Notes under the pieces: generated by a model
Told to the model about the DNA's origin: nothing
Seen by the model: the letters and a program-made list of their open reading frames with translations, nothing else
Databases searched by the model: none
NCBI RefSeq assembly: GCF_009905545.1
Contig: NZ_JAAALB010000011.1
Location: 1-64,000, forward strand
DNA from: Cellulophaga sp. BC115SP
GTDB taxonomy: Bacteria; Bacteroidota; Bacteroidia; Cytophagales; Spirosomataceae
Length of the DNA stretch: 64,000 nucleotides
Direction of reading: 5' to 3'
Position numbers and translations under genes: made by a program
Shown: positions 46,278 to 56,193 of the stretch, one piece after another
Layout of the letters: each line of letters opens with the position of its first letter
Position numbering within the stretch: the stretch's first letter is position 1

Positions 46278-47177
46278 CTAGGCACTTCTAAATCGACTTG
46301 GCGTTTGGGCTGAATATTTTTTGAAGAAATTGTTAAAATGAGTCGGCTCTTGAAATCCCAGCGAATCTGCAATTTGAGCAATCGTCCATGAGGTATGTTT
46401 TAATAGATTTTTGGCTTCTTGCAAAATTCTTTCAGCAATCCACTGACTGGTAGTTTTGTCTGTAACTTCCTTCACTGCTCGATTTAGATGGTTGACATGG
46501 ATATTCAACTGCTCGGCATACTCCGAAGCCGATCTGTATGGAATTGCTTGCTGGATTTCTTCGATAGGAAATTGACGCTCCAATAACTCTAAGAAGAGTG
46601 CTGAAATACGTTGCGATGAATTGACTTTTACCTTATCCAAATGTGTGGAAGTTTGGCTTTTCATAGCAAAATGTAGCAACTCCATTACTTGCGTTTTTAG
46701 CACATCATATTTATAAATATACTCAGAATTGATTTCCTGAAGCATTTTTTGAAAAATAGACACCACAAAATCAGCCTGATTATCTGTCAATTCAAAGACA
46801 TGAATACCTGTAGGTTGAAAAACTGAATATTGATTGAGATTGGTATAATTTTGAAAAAAATGTTGGTTAAAAATACAAAACATTCCGCCTTGCACTTCTT
46901 GCGTATTTTCCCATTTGTAAGGAATCAAAGGATTAGAAAACACCAACGCTTGCTTCTGAACCTCCACGATTTTATCAGCATAATGCACTCTTCCATTGCC
47001 TCTCAAAAAGGTAATTTTATGATAGTCTCTTCGTCGATAAGGCACAGGTTTAGCATTTCTTCCAACATACGGGTCTAGTTGAAAAACGTTAAAATGTCCA
47101 ATATCTTTACGCAATGAATCTGGAATCCATTCAAACTTCCGTTCGTAAAAATCTTCTAAAGTTTCTGCTTGTTCCAT
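46278..47177 (-). CDS. AraC-family regulator (299 aa, nearer the AKR operon)
   Basis: ATG at 47177 (MEQAETLEDFYERKFEWIPD). Sensor domain GHFNVFQLDPYVGRNAKPVP, YHKITFLRGNGRVHYADKIV; DNA-binding domain YAEQLNIHVNHLNRAVKEVT and TIAQIADSLGFQEPTHFNNF. It closely parallels the next AraC gene residue by residue, so the two are duplicates. Probably controls the AKR operon just downstream. Confidence 0.92.
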   Translation of the reverse strand: MEQAETLEDFYERKFEWIPDSLRKDIGHFNVFQLDPYVGRNAKPVPYRRRDYHKITFLRGNGRVHYADKIVEVQKQALVFSNPLIPYKWENTQEVQGGMFCIFNQHFFQNYTNLNQYSVFQPTGIHVFELTDNQADFVVSIFQKMLQEINSEYIYKYDVLKTQVMELLHFAMKSQTSTHLDKVKVNSSQRISALFLELLERQFPIEEIQQAIPYRSASEYAEQLNIHVNHLNRAVKEVTDKTTSQWIAERILQEAKNLLKHTSWTIAQIADSLGFQEPTHFNNFFKKYSAQTPSRFRSA

Positions 47178-47258
47178 CCGCTGTGTCGATTGCTTAATTT
47201 GATAGTACAAATTTCGCTCTTTTTTACAGTTGGGCTTTAATGCAATTCAAACAGAAGA

Positions 47259-47297
47259 TTACGAAAATCAAACAATTTAAAGGTTTGATTTTCGTAA
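47259..47297 (-). terminator. Terminator after the second AraC gene of the pair
   Basis: Perfect 15-bp stem TTACGAAAATCAAAC / GTTTGATTTTCGTAA with a 9-base loop, 10 bases past the stop of the AraC gene to its right. Confidence 0.65.
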
Positions 47298-47307
47298 CTA
47301 GTTCACG

Positions 47308-48210
47308 TTAATTCCCTGAACGATATTTTGAAGGAGTAGTTCCTGTATGTTTTTTGAAAAAACTATTAAAATTAGTGACCTCATGAAATCCTAAAGCATC
47401 CGAAATTTGAGCAATATTCCAATTACTTTGTTTGAGTAATTGTTGAGATTCTTTCAAAAAACGCTCCGCAATCAATTCTGAGGTGGTTCTTTCACTTGAT
47501 TCCTTCACCACACGATTGAGGTGATTGACATGGATATTCAATTGTTCGGCAAACTCCGATGGTGCTTTTACTTGAACTTTCTGGTAGATATTATCAATGG
47601 GAAATTGTCTTTCCAACAACTCTAAAAACAAGTTGTAAATCCGCTGATTGGAATTAGCCTTTGTTTTTTCGAAAATTAAAGCTGGGTGTGTGCGCATCAC
47701 ATAATGCAAAATTTCGTACATGATTGTTCGCAACACATCAAATTTGAATTGATAATCCGTTTGGATTTCTTCCAACATTCGCAAAAAATGTTTTTCCAAT
47801 AATAAATACTGCTCTTCGTCTAATTCAAAAATATGTACGCCGCTTGGTTGAAAAACAGTGTATTCGTTGATATTTCCAAATTGGTTGAAAAACATACCAC
47901 TAAAAATACAAAAATAACCATCTTGGACTTTGTCAGTATTTTCCCATTTATACGGAATATTAGGATTAGTAAAAACAATGGCATATCGCTCAACCGAGGC
48001 AGTTCTGTCGGCATAATGTACGTTTCCACTCCCTTTCATCAGGGTAACTTTATAGTAATCCCGCTTACGATATGGTAATGGATTGGCAAATTCGCCTACA
48101 AATGGTTTCAAACTAAAAACATTGAAATGTCCATTTTTTTTATCTACAAATTCGGGCAATTGATTAAACTTCTGAAGATAAAAATCTTCAATTTTCTCAG
48201 AGGTCGGCAT
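47308..48210 (-). CDS. AraC-family regulator (300 aa, duplicate)
   Basis: MPTSEKIEDFYLQKFNQLPE, then GHFNVFSLKPFVGEFANPLP, RKRDYYKVTLMKGSGNVHYA, and at the C-terminus FAEQLNIHVNHLNRVVKESS and NIAQISDALGFHEVTNFNSF with the closing TGTTPSKYRSGN. The same layout as the neighbouring AraC gene shows a tandem duplication with divergence. Its target may be the AKR operon or the TonB receptor on its right. Confidence 0.92.
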   Translation of the reverse strand: MPTSEKIEDFYLQKFNQLPEFVDKKNGHFNVFSLKPFVGEFANPLPYRKRDYYKVTLMKGSGNVHYADRTASVERYAIVFTNPNIPYKWENTDKVQDGYFCIFSGMFFNQFGNINEYTVFQPSGVHIFELDEEQYLLLEKHFLRMLEEIQTDYQFKFDVLRTIMYEILHYVMRTHPALIFEKTKANSNQRIYNLFLELLERQFPIDNIYQKVQVKAPSEFAEQLNIHVNHLNRVVKESSERTTSELIAERFLKESQQLLKQSNWNIAQISDALGFHEVTNFNSFFKKHTGTTPSKYRSGN

Positions 48211-48309
48211 AATAAATAGGGCAATACAAATCGTGTATCAACGTGGTATTGCTTTAAGTTTTCTTCTATTGATTAATTTGAACACTCTAAGATACCAATA
48301 AAAATCAAA

Positions 48310-48340
48310 TTAGGCTGATCGAAAGTTTCAACCAGCCTAA
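48310..48340 (-). terminator. Hairpin after the TonB receptor gene
   Basis: 8-bp stem TTAGGCTG / CAGCCTAA with a 15-base loop, about 50 bp past the receptor stop. Confidence 0.45.
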
Positions 48341-48386
48341 ATTCACTATTAACTATCGATTGGAAATAAATTTCTGCATGACATTT

Positions 48387-50924
48387 CTATAACTTTAAGG
48401 TAGCACTCAAGTAATAAAACCCTCCTACGCTTGGGCCTGCCAAAAAGTTATAATAATATTGATTGAGCAAATTGGTTGCACCTAATTTCAACTCAATGGG
48501 CTGACTTTTGAGTTCATAGCTCACTTGTCCATCGAGTGTACCATAAGCAGGAACCGTACCTGTTGCTAATGACGATTGCCAGATGAAAGCATCTTGCCAT
48601 TTGTAATTGAGTGCCATACCCCAACCATTACCAAGGTTGCGATTCGAAAGCCCCACATTCAAAATCCATTGAGGGGTATTAAACGCCTCCTCCAAGCCGT
48701 CATTGGTTTCTTTCCTGTCCAGTTTGGCATAAGATACATTACTATTAATCACAAAGCTTTTGTAAAACTGATAGCGTGCGCCAAGGCTAGCGCCGTAGTT
48801 ATAAACCTTACTTTTAGAGTTAGTCCACAAACGATAACGGTCTTGCTTGGTTCGGTCATTGAGATAATATGCCAAAGAATCGCCATTCGTAAAGCCCGAT
48901 TTAATCGTAGACACCTCTACCTGAGCCATGAAGTTTTGGTAAACATTGTAATAAAAATCTGCATCAATAAAGAGTTTTTTATCCAAAAATTGACCCTTAT
49001 ATCCTATTTCAAAACTATTGACTCTTTCGGGCTTGAGATAAGTGTAATCATTTTTTTGCACTAGCCCTTTATTCTTTTCAATGGCTTGTACCACCGTTAA
49101 TCCCTTCGTGTTTACGTCGCTCGTTACTGCAGTTTGGAAAGCATCTATGGAGGTTTTATAATAAGAGTTTTCGAAAATACCCTTCGACATTACTGGCAAA
49201 CCACCCACTCGCTTGACACCTCCGCTATTGACATTCGAAAAGGCTTCAAATAAGCTTGGAAATCGGTATCCATTTTGAAATGAAACACGAAAATTTTGGT
49301 CATCTGTTGGCGAAAACACCATGGCTACCCTTGGATTCCACTGCCAGTCAAAATATTGGTTTTTATCAGCACGAATGCTTAGATTAACCTGTAATTTATT
49401 ATCAAACAATGACTTAGTAATCTGCGTAAAAGCACCATATTTGTAATAAGTTAAATCTTTCCCAGGCTCTACAGGATTAATAAAATAGTTACCATCAGGA
49501 TATACCTGATACATGCGATAATCAAAACCAGACAAGATATTGATTCCGTATTTTTCTTTCCACGAAGCTAAAGCTTCCTCTGTCAGGTTGTACTGTCCTT
49601 CGGCATGATACATCCATGACTTGACACGCAAGGCAGCCCCAACATCCCAGTTATTGATATCGCCTAATTTTTTAATCAAGGCATCAAACTCAGCCGTATG
49701 CGGTTGTGGGCGACCTGCATCGGCTTTTACTCTTGCGTCTTTCAATGCTTGAGTGGCAGTAATACCTGCTTGCGTACTTGCGAGAAATGCTGTACTAAAA
49801 TCCTTAAACCATTGCGTATCTGTCTTAAAACTACGGTCGATATTTTCGGCCATCGAACGAATGTTATAGGAATCTCCCGTATTTTCAGTCGTCATATAAC
49901 CACGAAGAATCAGAGACTTATTTTTGAAGGTCAGAATATGCTGAGATACCCAATAATTATCTAATTTAAAACGATTGGTACGTTGATAAATATTATTGAG
50001 ATACCCCATTCTAAAGGTATAATTCAATTCAGAATTGGCGCTCGGTTTGAAAGCAAGGGTCAAATCAGCCTTGAGGTTTTGAATAGAAAAATCAGCAATA
50101 TCCTTTTCGGTGTAACCTGTACGGGCAACAGAATAGCGCTTGCCCCCAAGTGTTAAAGTCTGGCGGTTAGACGATTCGTTACCATAAGAATTGATACCAT
50201 CGTAAGCAGGATTGTCTGAGCCAAGCAAGCCCAGTGAAGCGTTACCATTCGGATTCAAATCTTGATTGTTATCCGAAATCCAGTCGTTTCCTTTCAGATA
50301 ATTGAGATTTAGTTTCACAGCCCATTGATTATTCCAAGCCTTTGCCCAACGCAGAGAGGTTTCTGTAAAAAGTTGGGCTGAAGCATTGGCATCGCCCAAA
50401 TGATTGACCCCAGTTTTTTGTTGAAAAGAAAATCCTTGGTATTCAAAGGGGTTTTTAGATAAAATTTGGACCATACCGTTCAAGGCATTCATCCCGTACA
50501 ATGCAGAAGCCGTTCCTGGGATAAGTTCTACACGGTCAATATCCAAATCGGTAGGCGCCAATGCACTACCAATCGGTGCACCAATATGAGGCGCTTGGTT
50601 GTCGGCACCGTCTACCAATTGTACAAATCGAACATTGGTCGGGTTGGCAAAGCCGCGAGTATTATAAACCTTAAATCCCAAACTTGAGGTAAGCAATTGT
50701 ACTCCCTTCAGGTTTTCGATTGCCTCAAAATAGCTTGGTGCAGGCGATGATTTTATCGAACGAGCATCCAACAACTCAATGCTCACAGGCGATTTCATGA
50801 TAGACATCGGCAAACGAGAGGCTGTTACTACCACTTCCGAAAGATGTGTGGTGGTATCTTTTGTGGTTTGAGAGAATGTTTGATAAAAGCATAGTAAACT
50901 AATTATGGTAATCAGTTTTTTCAT
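48387..50924 (-). CDS. TonB-dependent outer-membrane receptor (845 aa)
   Basis: ATG at 50924 followed by a signal peptide (MKKLITIISLLCFYQTFSQT). The TonB box region may be LSEVVVTASRLP; the plug is APSYFEAIENLKGVQLLTSS ... DIDRVELIPGTASALYGMNA; and the barrel ends in a terminal aromatic strand (GGFYYLSATLKL). No carboxypeptidase-like N-domain, so it differs from SusC and looks more like siderophore/vitamin/metal receptors, though the ligand cannot be named. No B12 or other riboswitch was found upstream. Confidence 0.9.
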   Translation of the reverse strand: MKKLITIISLLCFYQTFSQTTKDTTTHLSEVVVTASRLPMSIMKSPVSIELLDARSIKSSPAPSYFEAIENLKGVQLLTSSLGFKVYNTRGFANPTNVRFVQLVDGADNQAPHIGAPIGSALAPTDLDIDRVELIPGTASALYGMNALNGMVQILSKNPFEYQGFSFQQKTGVNHLGDANASAQLFTETSLRWAKAWNNQWAVKLNLNYLKGNDWISDNNQDLNPNGNASLGLLGSDNPAYDGINSYGNESSNRQTLTLGGKRYSVARTGYTEKDIADFSIQNLKADLTLAFKPSANSELNYTFRMGYLNNIYQRTNRFKLDNYWVSQHILTFKNKSLILRGYMTTENTGDSYNIRSMAENIDRSFKTDTQWFKDFSTAFLASTQAGITATQALKDARVKADAGRPQPHTAEFDALIKKLGDINNWDVGAALRVKSWMYHAEGQYNLTEEALASWKEKYGINILSGFDYRMYQVYPDGNYFINPVEPGKDLTYYKYGAFTQITKSLFDNKLQVNLSIRADKNQYFDWQWNPRVAMVFSPTDDQNFRVSFQNGYRFPSLFEAFSNVNSGGVKRVGGLPVMSKGIFENSYYKTSIDAFQTAVTSDVNTKGLTVVQAIEKNKGLVQKNDYTYLKPERVNSFEIGYKGQFLDKKLFIDADFYYNVYQNFMAQVEVSTIKSGFTNGDSLAYYLNDRTKQDRYRLWTNSKSKVYNYGASLGARYQFYKSFVINSNVSYAKLDRKETNDGLEEAFNTPQWILNVGLSNRNLGNGWGMALNYKWQDAFIWQSSLATGTVPAYGTLDGQVSYELKSQPIELKLGATNLLNQYYYNFLAGPSVGGFYYLSATLKL

Positions 50925-51399
50925 ATCGTTATAGTTTTGAGAATATTTCGATGAAAATTTTGTTCCCAATACCTGTATGGCAGGCACTATTTTAACGTCT
51001 TGATGATTCTTGCAGAAACTCTTTTTTCAAAAGTGATTGACTAGACTAATCAAAAGCAAAACGTTATATTCTATAAAAAATAGCGAAGTCCAAAAAAATA
51101 GCCTTTGAGAAAGACTATTTTTTACAAATATAAAGAACAAATATATTTTACCAAGAAATACGGTTGTGTTACAACAAATTTAGTTTAGCTAGCTTTTGCC
51201 AAAAAACTCATTTGTTCTACTAAAGATATGTGGTCATTAAAAGAGGTCATTTTGACTTTCGAATTTTGTTAATTGTTATGATAATAAAGGCCATAAAGTT
51301 AAATCCTACCCAACTTGAAAGTATTATATCTAAGGGATTTAACAAATATCAGCAACCTTTTTTATTTCTATTCAATTCTAGTCAAAAGTCAAGATGACT
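50925..51399. other. Gene-free stretch upstream of the TonB receptor
   Basis: AT-rich; a hairpin AAAAAATAG ... CTATTTTTT near 51093-51121 is the only structure noticed. No riboswitch motif or gene. Confidence 0.5.
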
Positions 51400-51852
51400 T
51401 TACCTCTTTATTACTTTCAGCTTCAAATCTCCCAAATGTTTTTTATCGACTATGAGCAACAAAAATGGTCGCATCGTAAAACTGAGTTTTTTGCCCCATT
51501 TTTCTTCATAGGTTAGCTGTAACTTTTTAGGTGCTGTTTGCAATAAACTCACCGCTTTATAACTCAAGTCAATATCGGATGCTTCTTGAAAAATAGCAAT
51601 CACGAATTCTTTCTTAAAATTTATTGGCGTTGGAGCTCCTTTTGGACCCATAACAGTTGCCATCCCAAATATTTCTGAAAACTTTAAAGCATCTGTAATG
51701 ATTGGATTGGTCAATTTTTCTTCTTTAACCGTATTATTAATAAAATAATTATCCCCTATTCGATAAGGAACCTTTTGGGTTTGGGCAATCGCTCCAAACG
51801 CCGAGACAAGCATAACTAAAAGAGATACAAGTAATTGATTTTTGTTTTTCAT
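51400..51852 (-). CDS. Hypothetical exported protein (150 aa)
   Basis: ATG at 51852, with signal peptide MKNKNQLLVSLLVMLVSAFG (cleavage near AIAQ). The mature part contains FKKEFVIAIFQEASDIDLSY and LLLIVDKKHLGDLKLKVIKR, beta-rich. Unrecognised. Divergent from the polymerase gene. Confidence 0.65.
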   Translation of the reverse strand: MKNKNQLLVSLLVMLVSAFGAIAQTQKVPYRIGDNYFINNTVKEEKLTNPIITDALKFSEIFGMATVMGPKGAPTPINFKKEFVIAIFQEASDIDLSYKAVSLLQTAPKKLQLTYEEKWGKKLSFTMRPFLLLIVDKKHLGDLKLKVIKR

Positions 51853-51970
51853 ACATATTTTTGAAAAGAGTGAAAAATAGAGACTAACCTTTGCAAGCCT
51901 GATTTGCAATTTATACGTATTTTTAAAGAAAAGTAATTCGAGGTAGAAAACTAATTTTGCCAATCGCTGG

Positions 51971-54913
51971 ATGTATCTAAATTGCCATACATATTATAGC
52001 CTACGTTACGGAACTATTGCTACCGCTCAATTGGTAGAAAAAGCCGTATCGCTAGGTATTAAACAGTTGGCGCTTACTGACATTAATCTTACTTCTAGTG
52101 TTTTTGATTTTGTAAAAGAATGCCAGAAAAATGACATTAAACCAATTGTTGGAGTTGAATTTAGAAATGACCACGAGTTGTTATATGTCTGTCTCGCAAA
52201 AAATCACGATGGGTTTGCAGAAATTAATCGTTTCTTGAGCAGATACAAACTTCAACATTTGTCTTTTCCCGAAACTGCCCCAAAATTTAGAGATGTCTTC
52301 ACGATTTATCCTTTTAGAAAGAAGCATTTAGCAAAACCAAACGACTGGATTGGTGTGAGTATCGGTGAGGTAAATAAGCTATGGCAACATCCTGATTTGT
52401 TGAAACAAATGGTGATTTTACAGCCTATTACCTTTCTCGATAAAATTGGTTACAACACCCATAGATTACTCAGAGCGATTGATACCAATGTATTATTAAG
52501 CAAATTAAACCCTGATAATCAAGCTGATATAAATGAAACTTTTCTATCTGTAGAACATCTACAAACTATATTCAATGATTTTCCTACAATTATCGATAAC
52601 TCCAACTACTTGCTGGATGAATGTAATTTTGTCTTTAATTTTTCGGAAAATAAAAACAAACTTCTTTTTACAAACTCAAAACTCGATGACCTTCGGCTAT
52701 TAGAGCATTTAACCCTGACAGGTTATAAATATCGTTATACGGATAATCCTGTGGTATTGGAAAGGATTAGTAAAGAGCTAATTGTTATATCACAACTTGA
52801 TTTTAGCGCGTATTTTTTATTAGCTCATGACATCATTCAATTTGCTAAAAGTAAAGGCTACTTTCATGTTGGGCGTGGTTCTGGAGCAAATTCGATTGTT
52901 GCCTATTGCATTGGAATAACCGATGTAGACCCCATAGAATTAGATTTGTATTTTGAGCGATTTATCAATCCACATCGTACAAGCCCGCCAGATTTCGATT
53001 TGGACTTTTCATGGGATGAACGCAATGATATTATTTCCTATATTTTCGAAAAATATGGAGAGGATTATGTATGCCTGCTTGCCACCTATGTTACATTCAA
53101 ACAGCGTTCTGCCTACCGAGAATTAGCCAAAGTATTTGGTCTTCCCAAACATGAAATAGACGCACTTATCAATCCTGAAGGTAGCGATTATGCCAATGTA
53201 ACCGCCAACTCTCTTGGCGAATGGGGGCATTTAATTATCAAATATGGAAATTTAATTCAGGACTTTCCCAACTACCTCAGCATACACGCAGGAGGCATTC
53301 TCATTTCGGATAAACCTTTGTACTATTACACCAGCTTAAACCCTGTGCCCAAAGGTTTTCCTATTTGCGAATTTGATATGTATGTCGCCGAAGAAATTGG
53401 TTTTGCTAAATTTGACATTCTGTCACAACGAGGTTTAGGTCATATAAAAGAGTGTGTAGATATCGTTAAACAACAACGAGATATAGATATTGATATTCAT
53501 GCTGTGCAGGCATTTAAGCAGGATGAAAGTCTAAAACAGCAACTTCGAAATCATGAAACAATGGGGTGCTTTTATATCGAATCACCCGCTATGCGCCAGT
53601 TGATTTGGAAATTACGCTGCGAAGATTATCTAACATTAGTGGCCGCCAGCTCTATTATTCGCCCAGGAGTGGCAAGCTCGGGCATGATGCGTGCATATAT
53701 TGAGCGGTATCATAATCCCAACTCGTTTGAATACATACATCCCAAAATGAAGGAATTGCTGAGTGAAACCTTCGGTATTATGGTGTATCAAGAGGATGTT
53801 ATTAAAGTGGCTCACTATTTTGCAGGATTAAGCTTGGCAGAAGCCGATATTTTGCGAAGAGGAATGTCTGGAAAGTTCCGTTCCAAGTCTGAATTTCAAA
53901 AAATAGAAGATACCTTTTTTTCTAATTGTAAAAATTTAGGTTATGACGAATCTATCTCGAAAGAAGTTTGGCGCCAAATAGAAAGTTTTTCGGGTTATTC
54001 ATTTAGCAAAGCGCACTCGGCAAGCTATGCTGTAGAGAGCTATCAGAGCTTGTATCTTAAAACCTATTACCCGCTCGAATTTATGGTAGCGGTCATCAAT
54101 AATTTTGGTGGCTTTTACAAAACCGAATTCTATCTTCACGAAGCCCGTAGATATGGCGCACATATAGAAGCCCCTGCCTTGAATCATTCGGTGTACATGA
54201 CCCAATTGGAAGAAAAAACGATCTGGTTAGGTTGGATTCATGTAAAAAGCTTGGAGAAAAAAGTCGTTGACCTTATGCTTGCACAGCAACGAATGAAACC
54301 GTTTCAAAGCTTTGAAGATTTCTACAGGAGAGTTCCGATTTCGCTCGAACAAATCATTATTTTGATTCGTTTAGGAGCATTTAGATTTCTTGATACAAAG
54401 AAAAAAAACTTACTTTGGGAAGCGCATCATCGACATACACAAGGAAAAAAGAAAGAACAGTCAAGCGCCTATCTTTTTGAGGTGAAAGAAGAAAACCTAG
54501 AACTACCCCATTTAGATTATCATCATATTGAGGACATTTATGATACGGTCGAAATATTGGGCTTCTATCTTGAGCCACCATTTTCAGTACTCCGAAATCC
54601 TATTAAAATACCGACACGATCTAAAGATTTCCCAAAGTATCTTCACAAAACCATTACAATTTTAGGGTATATTGTCAATGTGAAGTTTACTCGCACAAGT
54701 ACGCAAGAACGAATGGCTTTTGGGTATTTTATAGATGAAGATGGAGAATATTTTGATACAGTCCAATTTCCAAAAATACTCAAACAATATCCATTTCAAG
54801 GCACTGGTATTTACTTATTAAAAGGCAAAGTCACGGAAGAGTTTGGTCATTTTGCCTTACAGGTAGCATCAATGGAAAAACAACATTTGGCATTTGACCC
54901 AAGGTATTTTTAG
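51971..54913 (+). CDS. DNA polymerase III alpha-type subunit, short accessory form (980 aa)
   Basis: An N-terminal PHP domain is present but degraded: CHTYYSLRYG keeps one His of the HxH pair, so proofreading by PHP is unlikely. GRGSGANSIVAYCIGITDVD begins the polymerase core near residue 300; PDFDLDFSWDERND (about 340) holds two catalytic Asp residues, and EIGFAKFDILSQRGL the third. The helix-hairpin and OB-like C-terminal region is present but short. At 980 residues it is smaller than the replicative enzyme (about 1150-1200) and matches accessory, error-prone DnaE2-like polymerases. No imuB, dinB or lexA is near. The VWA gene follows by 22 bp. Confidence 0.9.
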   Translation: MYLNCHTYYSLRYGTIATAQLVEKAVSLGIKQLALTDINLTSSVFDFVKECQKNDIKPIVGVEFRNDHELLYVCLAKNHDGFAEINRFLSRYKLQHLSFPETAPKFRDVFTIYPFRKKHLAKPNDWIGVSIGEVNKLWQHPDLLKQMVILQPITFLDKIGYNTHRLLRAIDTNVLLSKLNPDNQADINETFLSVEHLQTIFNDFPTIIDNSNYLLDECNFVFNFSENKNKLLFTNSKLDDLRLLEHLTLTGYKYRYTDNPVVLERISKELIVISQLDFSAYFLLAHDIIQFAKSKGYFHVGRGSGANSIVAYCIGITDVDPIELDLYFERFINPHRTSPPDFDLDFSWDERNDIISYIFEKYGEDYVCLLATYVTFKQRSAYRELAKVFGLPKHEIDALINPEGSDYANVTANSLGEWGHLIIKYGNLIQDFPNYLSIHAGGILISDKPLYYYTSLNPVPKGFPICEFDMYVAEEIGFAKFDILSQRGLGHIKECVDIVKQQRDIDIDIHAVQAFKQDESLKQQLRNHETMGCFYIESPAMRQLIWKLRCEDYLTLVAASSIIRPGVASSGMMRAYIERYHNPNSFEYIHPKMKELLSETFGIMVYQEDVIKVAHYFAGLSLAEADILRRGMSGKFRSKSEFQKIEDTFFSNCKNLGYDESISKEVWRQIESFSGYSFSKAHSASYAVESYQSLYLKTYYPLEFMVAVINNFGGFYKTEFYLHEARRYGAHIEAPALNHSVYMTQLEEKTIWLGWIHVKSLEKKVVDLMLAQQRMKPFQSFEDFYRRVPISLEQIIILIRLGAFRFLDTKKKNLLWEAHHRHTQGKKKEQSSAYLFEVKEENLELPHLDYHHIEDIYDTVEILGFYLEPPFSVLRNPIKIPTRSKDFPKYLHKTITILGYIVNVKFTRTSTQERMAFGYFIDEDGEYFDTVQFPKILKQYPFQGTGIYLLKGKVTEEFGHFALQVASMEKQHLAFDPRYF

Positions 54914-54935
54914 TAAAAACCCTTAGACCTCCACA

Positions 54936-56063
54936 ATGATGATACACAGAAAAACCACCCTATCAGAAAATATAGTTGCATTTTGTAGATTTCTCAGAGA
55001 ACATGGTTTTTCTATAAGTGTGCAAGACGAAACTACTGCTTTGGAGGCGCTTTCCTATATTTCTTATCAAAACAGGCTCGATTTTCAAACAGCCTTAGCC
55101 ATTACACTTGTCAAAAAAGTCCAACAATTAGAGGTCTTCAATCGACTATTTGATGATTATTGGAAAGAGCTTGAAAAAGCACTAGATTCTAAAATCAAAG
55201 ATGGGAAAAGCAGGTCTAATCGCCCCATCAAGAGTGAGGAGCAAGCCTTTAATTCCCTAAAGTCTTGGCTCAATGGTAACCGACAAAGCAAAGAGGAACA
55301 AATGGCATCTTACAGTCCTAACGAAAGCTTAGGGCAGAAAAATTTTGCCAATATCCCTGCTGATGAGATTGCCGATATGATGGTAAGTATTCAAACTCTC
55401 TCACGAACCCTCGCTAGAGCAATTGCAAGGCGCGCACAGGCAACAAGAGCCAGAAAACAGTTTCATTTTGCAAGAACCATCCGAAAAAATATGCGCAGTG
55501 GTGGCGAGTTGATAGAATTGGCGTTCAGGAAGCCTAAGAAAAATCGTCTAAAATTGGTATTACTTTGCGATGTAAGCAAGTCGATGGATTTGTACTCGGC
55601 TTTTTTTATTCAGTTTATGTATGCTTTTCAGAAAGTATATCAAAAAATTGAAACCTTTATTTTTAGTACCCAAATCGCAAGAATTACAAATGAACTAAAC
55701 ACTAATCATTTCAATGAAGTGAAAGCGAATTTTTCAGAAAAAATCAATATCTGGTCAGGTGGCACCAAGATCGGACAGTCTTTGGCACAATTTAACCTAG
55801 AATTTGGAAAAAGATACGTCAACCATCAAACGGTGGTCATTATTCTCTCTGATGGATGGGAAACGGGAAATCCTGAAATATTAGCCAATGCTATGGAAAC
55901 ACTTCATCAGCAGGCGTATAAAATCTTATGGCTCAACCCGCTTGCTGGTAATCCAAACTTTCAAGCAAATACCGTGGGTATGCAAGTGGCCATGCCATAT
56001 ATCAGCCACTTCGCCCCTGTCCATAACCTCGAAAGTCTCAAACAATTGGGAAAAATGATTTGA
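54936..56063 (+). CDS. CoxE-like VWA-domain protein (375 aa)
   Basis: N-terminal helical region, a basic stretch typical of the family (RAIARRAQATRARKQFHFAR, NMRSGGELIELAFRKPKKNR), then a von Willebrand A domain: LVLLCDVSKSMDLYS (MIDAS DxSxS at about 212), GGTKIGQSLAQFN (Thr of MIDAS) and VVIILSDGWETG (third metal residue). CoxE-type proteins usually work with a MoxR AAA+ ATPase in metal insertion or protein remodelling; no MoxR is nearby. Here it is close to and on the strand of the polymerase gene, so both likely form an operon. Confidence 0.88.
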   Translation: MMIHRKTTLSENIVAFCRFLREHGFSISVQDETTALEALSYISYQNRLDFQTALAITLVKKVQQLEVFNRLFDDYWKELEKALDSKIKDGKSRSNRPIKSEEQAFNSLKSWLNGNRQSKEEQMASYSPNESLGQKNFANIPADEIADMMVSIQTLSRTLARAIARRAQATRARKQFHFARTIRKNMRSGGELIELAFRKPKKNRLKLVLLCDVSKSMDLYSAFFIQFMYAFQKVYQKIETFIFSTQIARITNELNTNHFNEVKANFSEKINIWSGGTKIGQSLAQFNLEFGKRYVNHQTVVIILSDGWETGNPEILANAMETLHQQAYKILWLNPLAGNPNFQANTVGMQVAMPYISHFAPVHNLESLKQLGKMI

Positions 56064-56090
56064 TGACTTGATGTTTAGAGAAACTCAAAT

Positions 56091-56167
56091 TGAGCGAATG
56101 AGTGATTATTTTAAAATATCTATTAAAAAATAATCACTCATTCGCTCAATTTGGGATGACTCATGTC
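56091..56167. repeat. Composite palindromic intergenic repeat, short copy 4
   Basis: GAGCGAATGAGTGATTATTT is followed 20 bases later by its inverse AATAATCACTCATTCGCTCA and then GGGATGACTCATG. It is a short form of copies 1-3, lacking the central hairpin. Confidence 0.7.
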
Positions 56168-56193
56168 GTACTGTTACGATTATTACAGAAAAA

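Noticed and set aside
48576-49064. Plus-strand frame of 162 codons inside the TonB receptor
   Set aside because: Antisense shadow; composition is unlike a protein and no start context is visible.
50925-51399. Cobalamin or other riboswitch upstream of the TonB receptor
   Set aside because: Searched by eye for B12-box-like words and conserved stems; none found.
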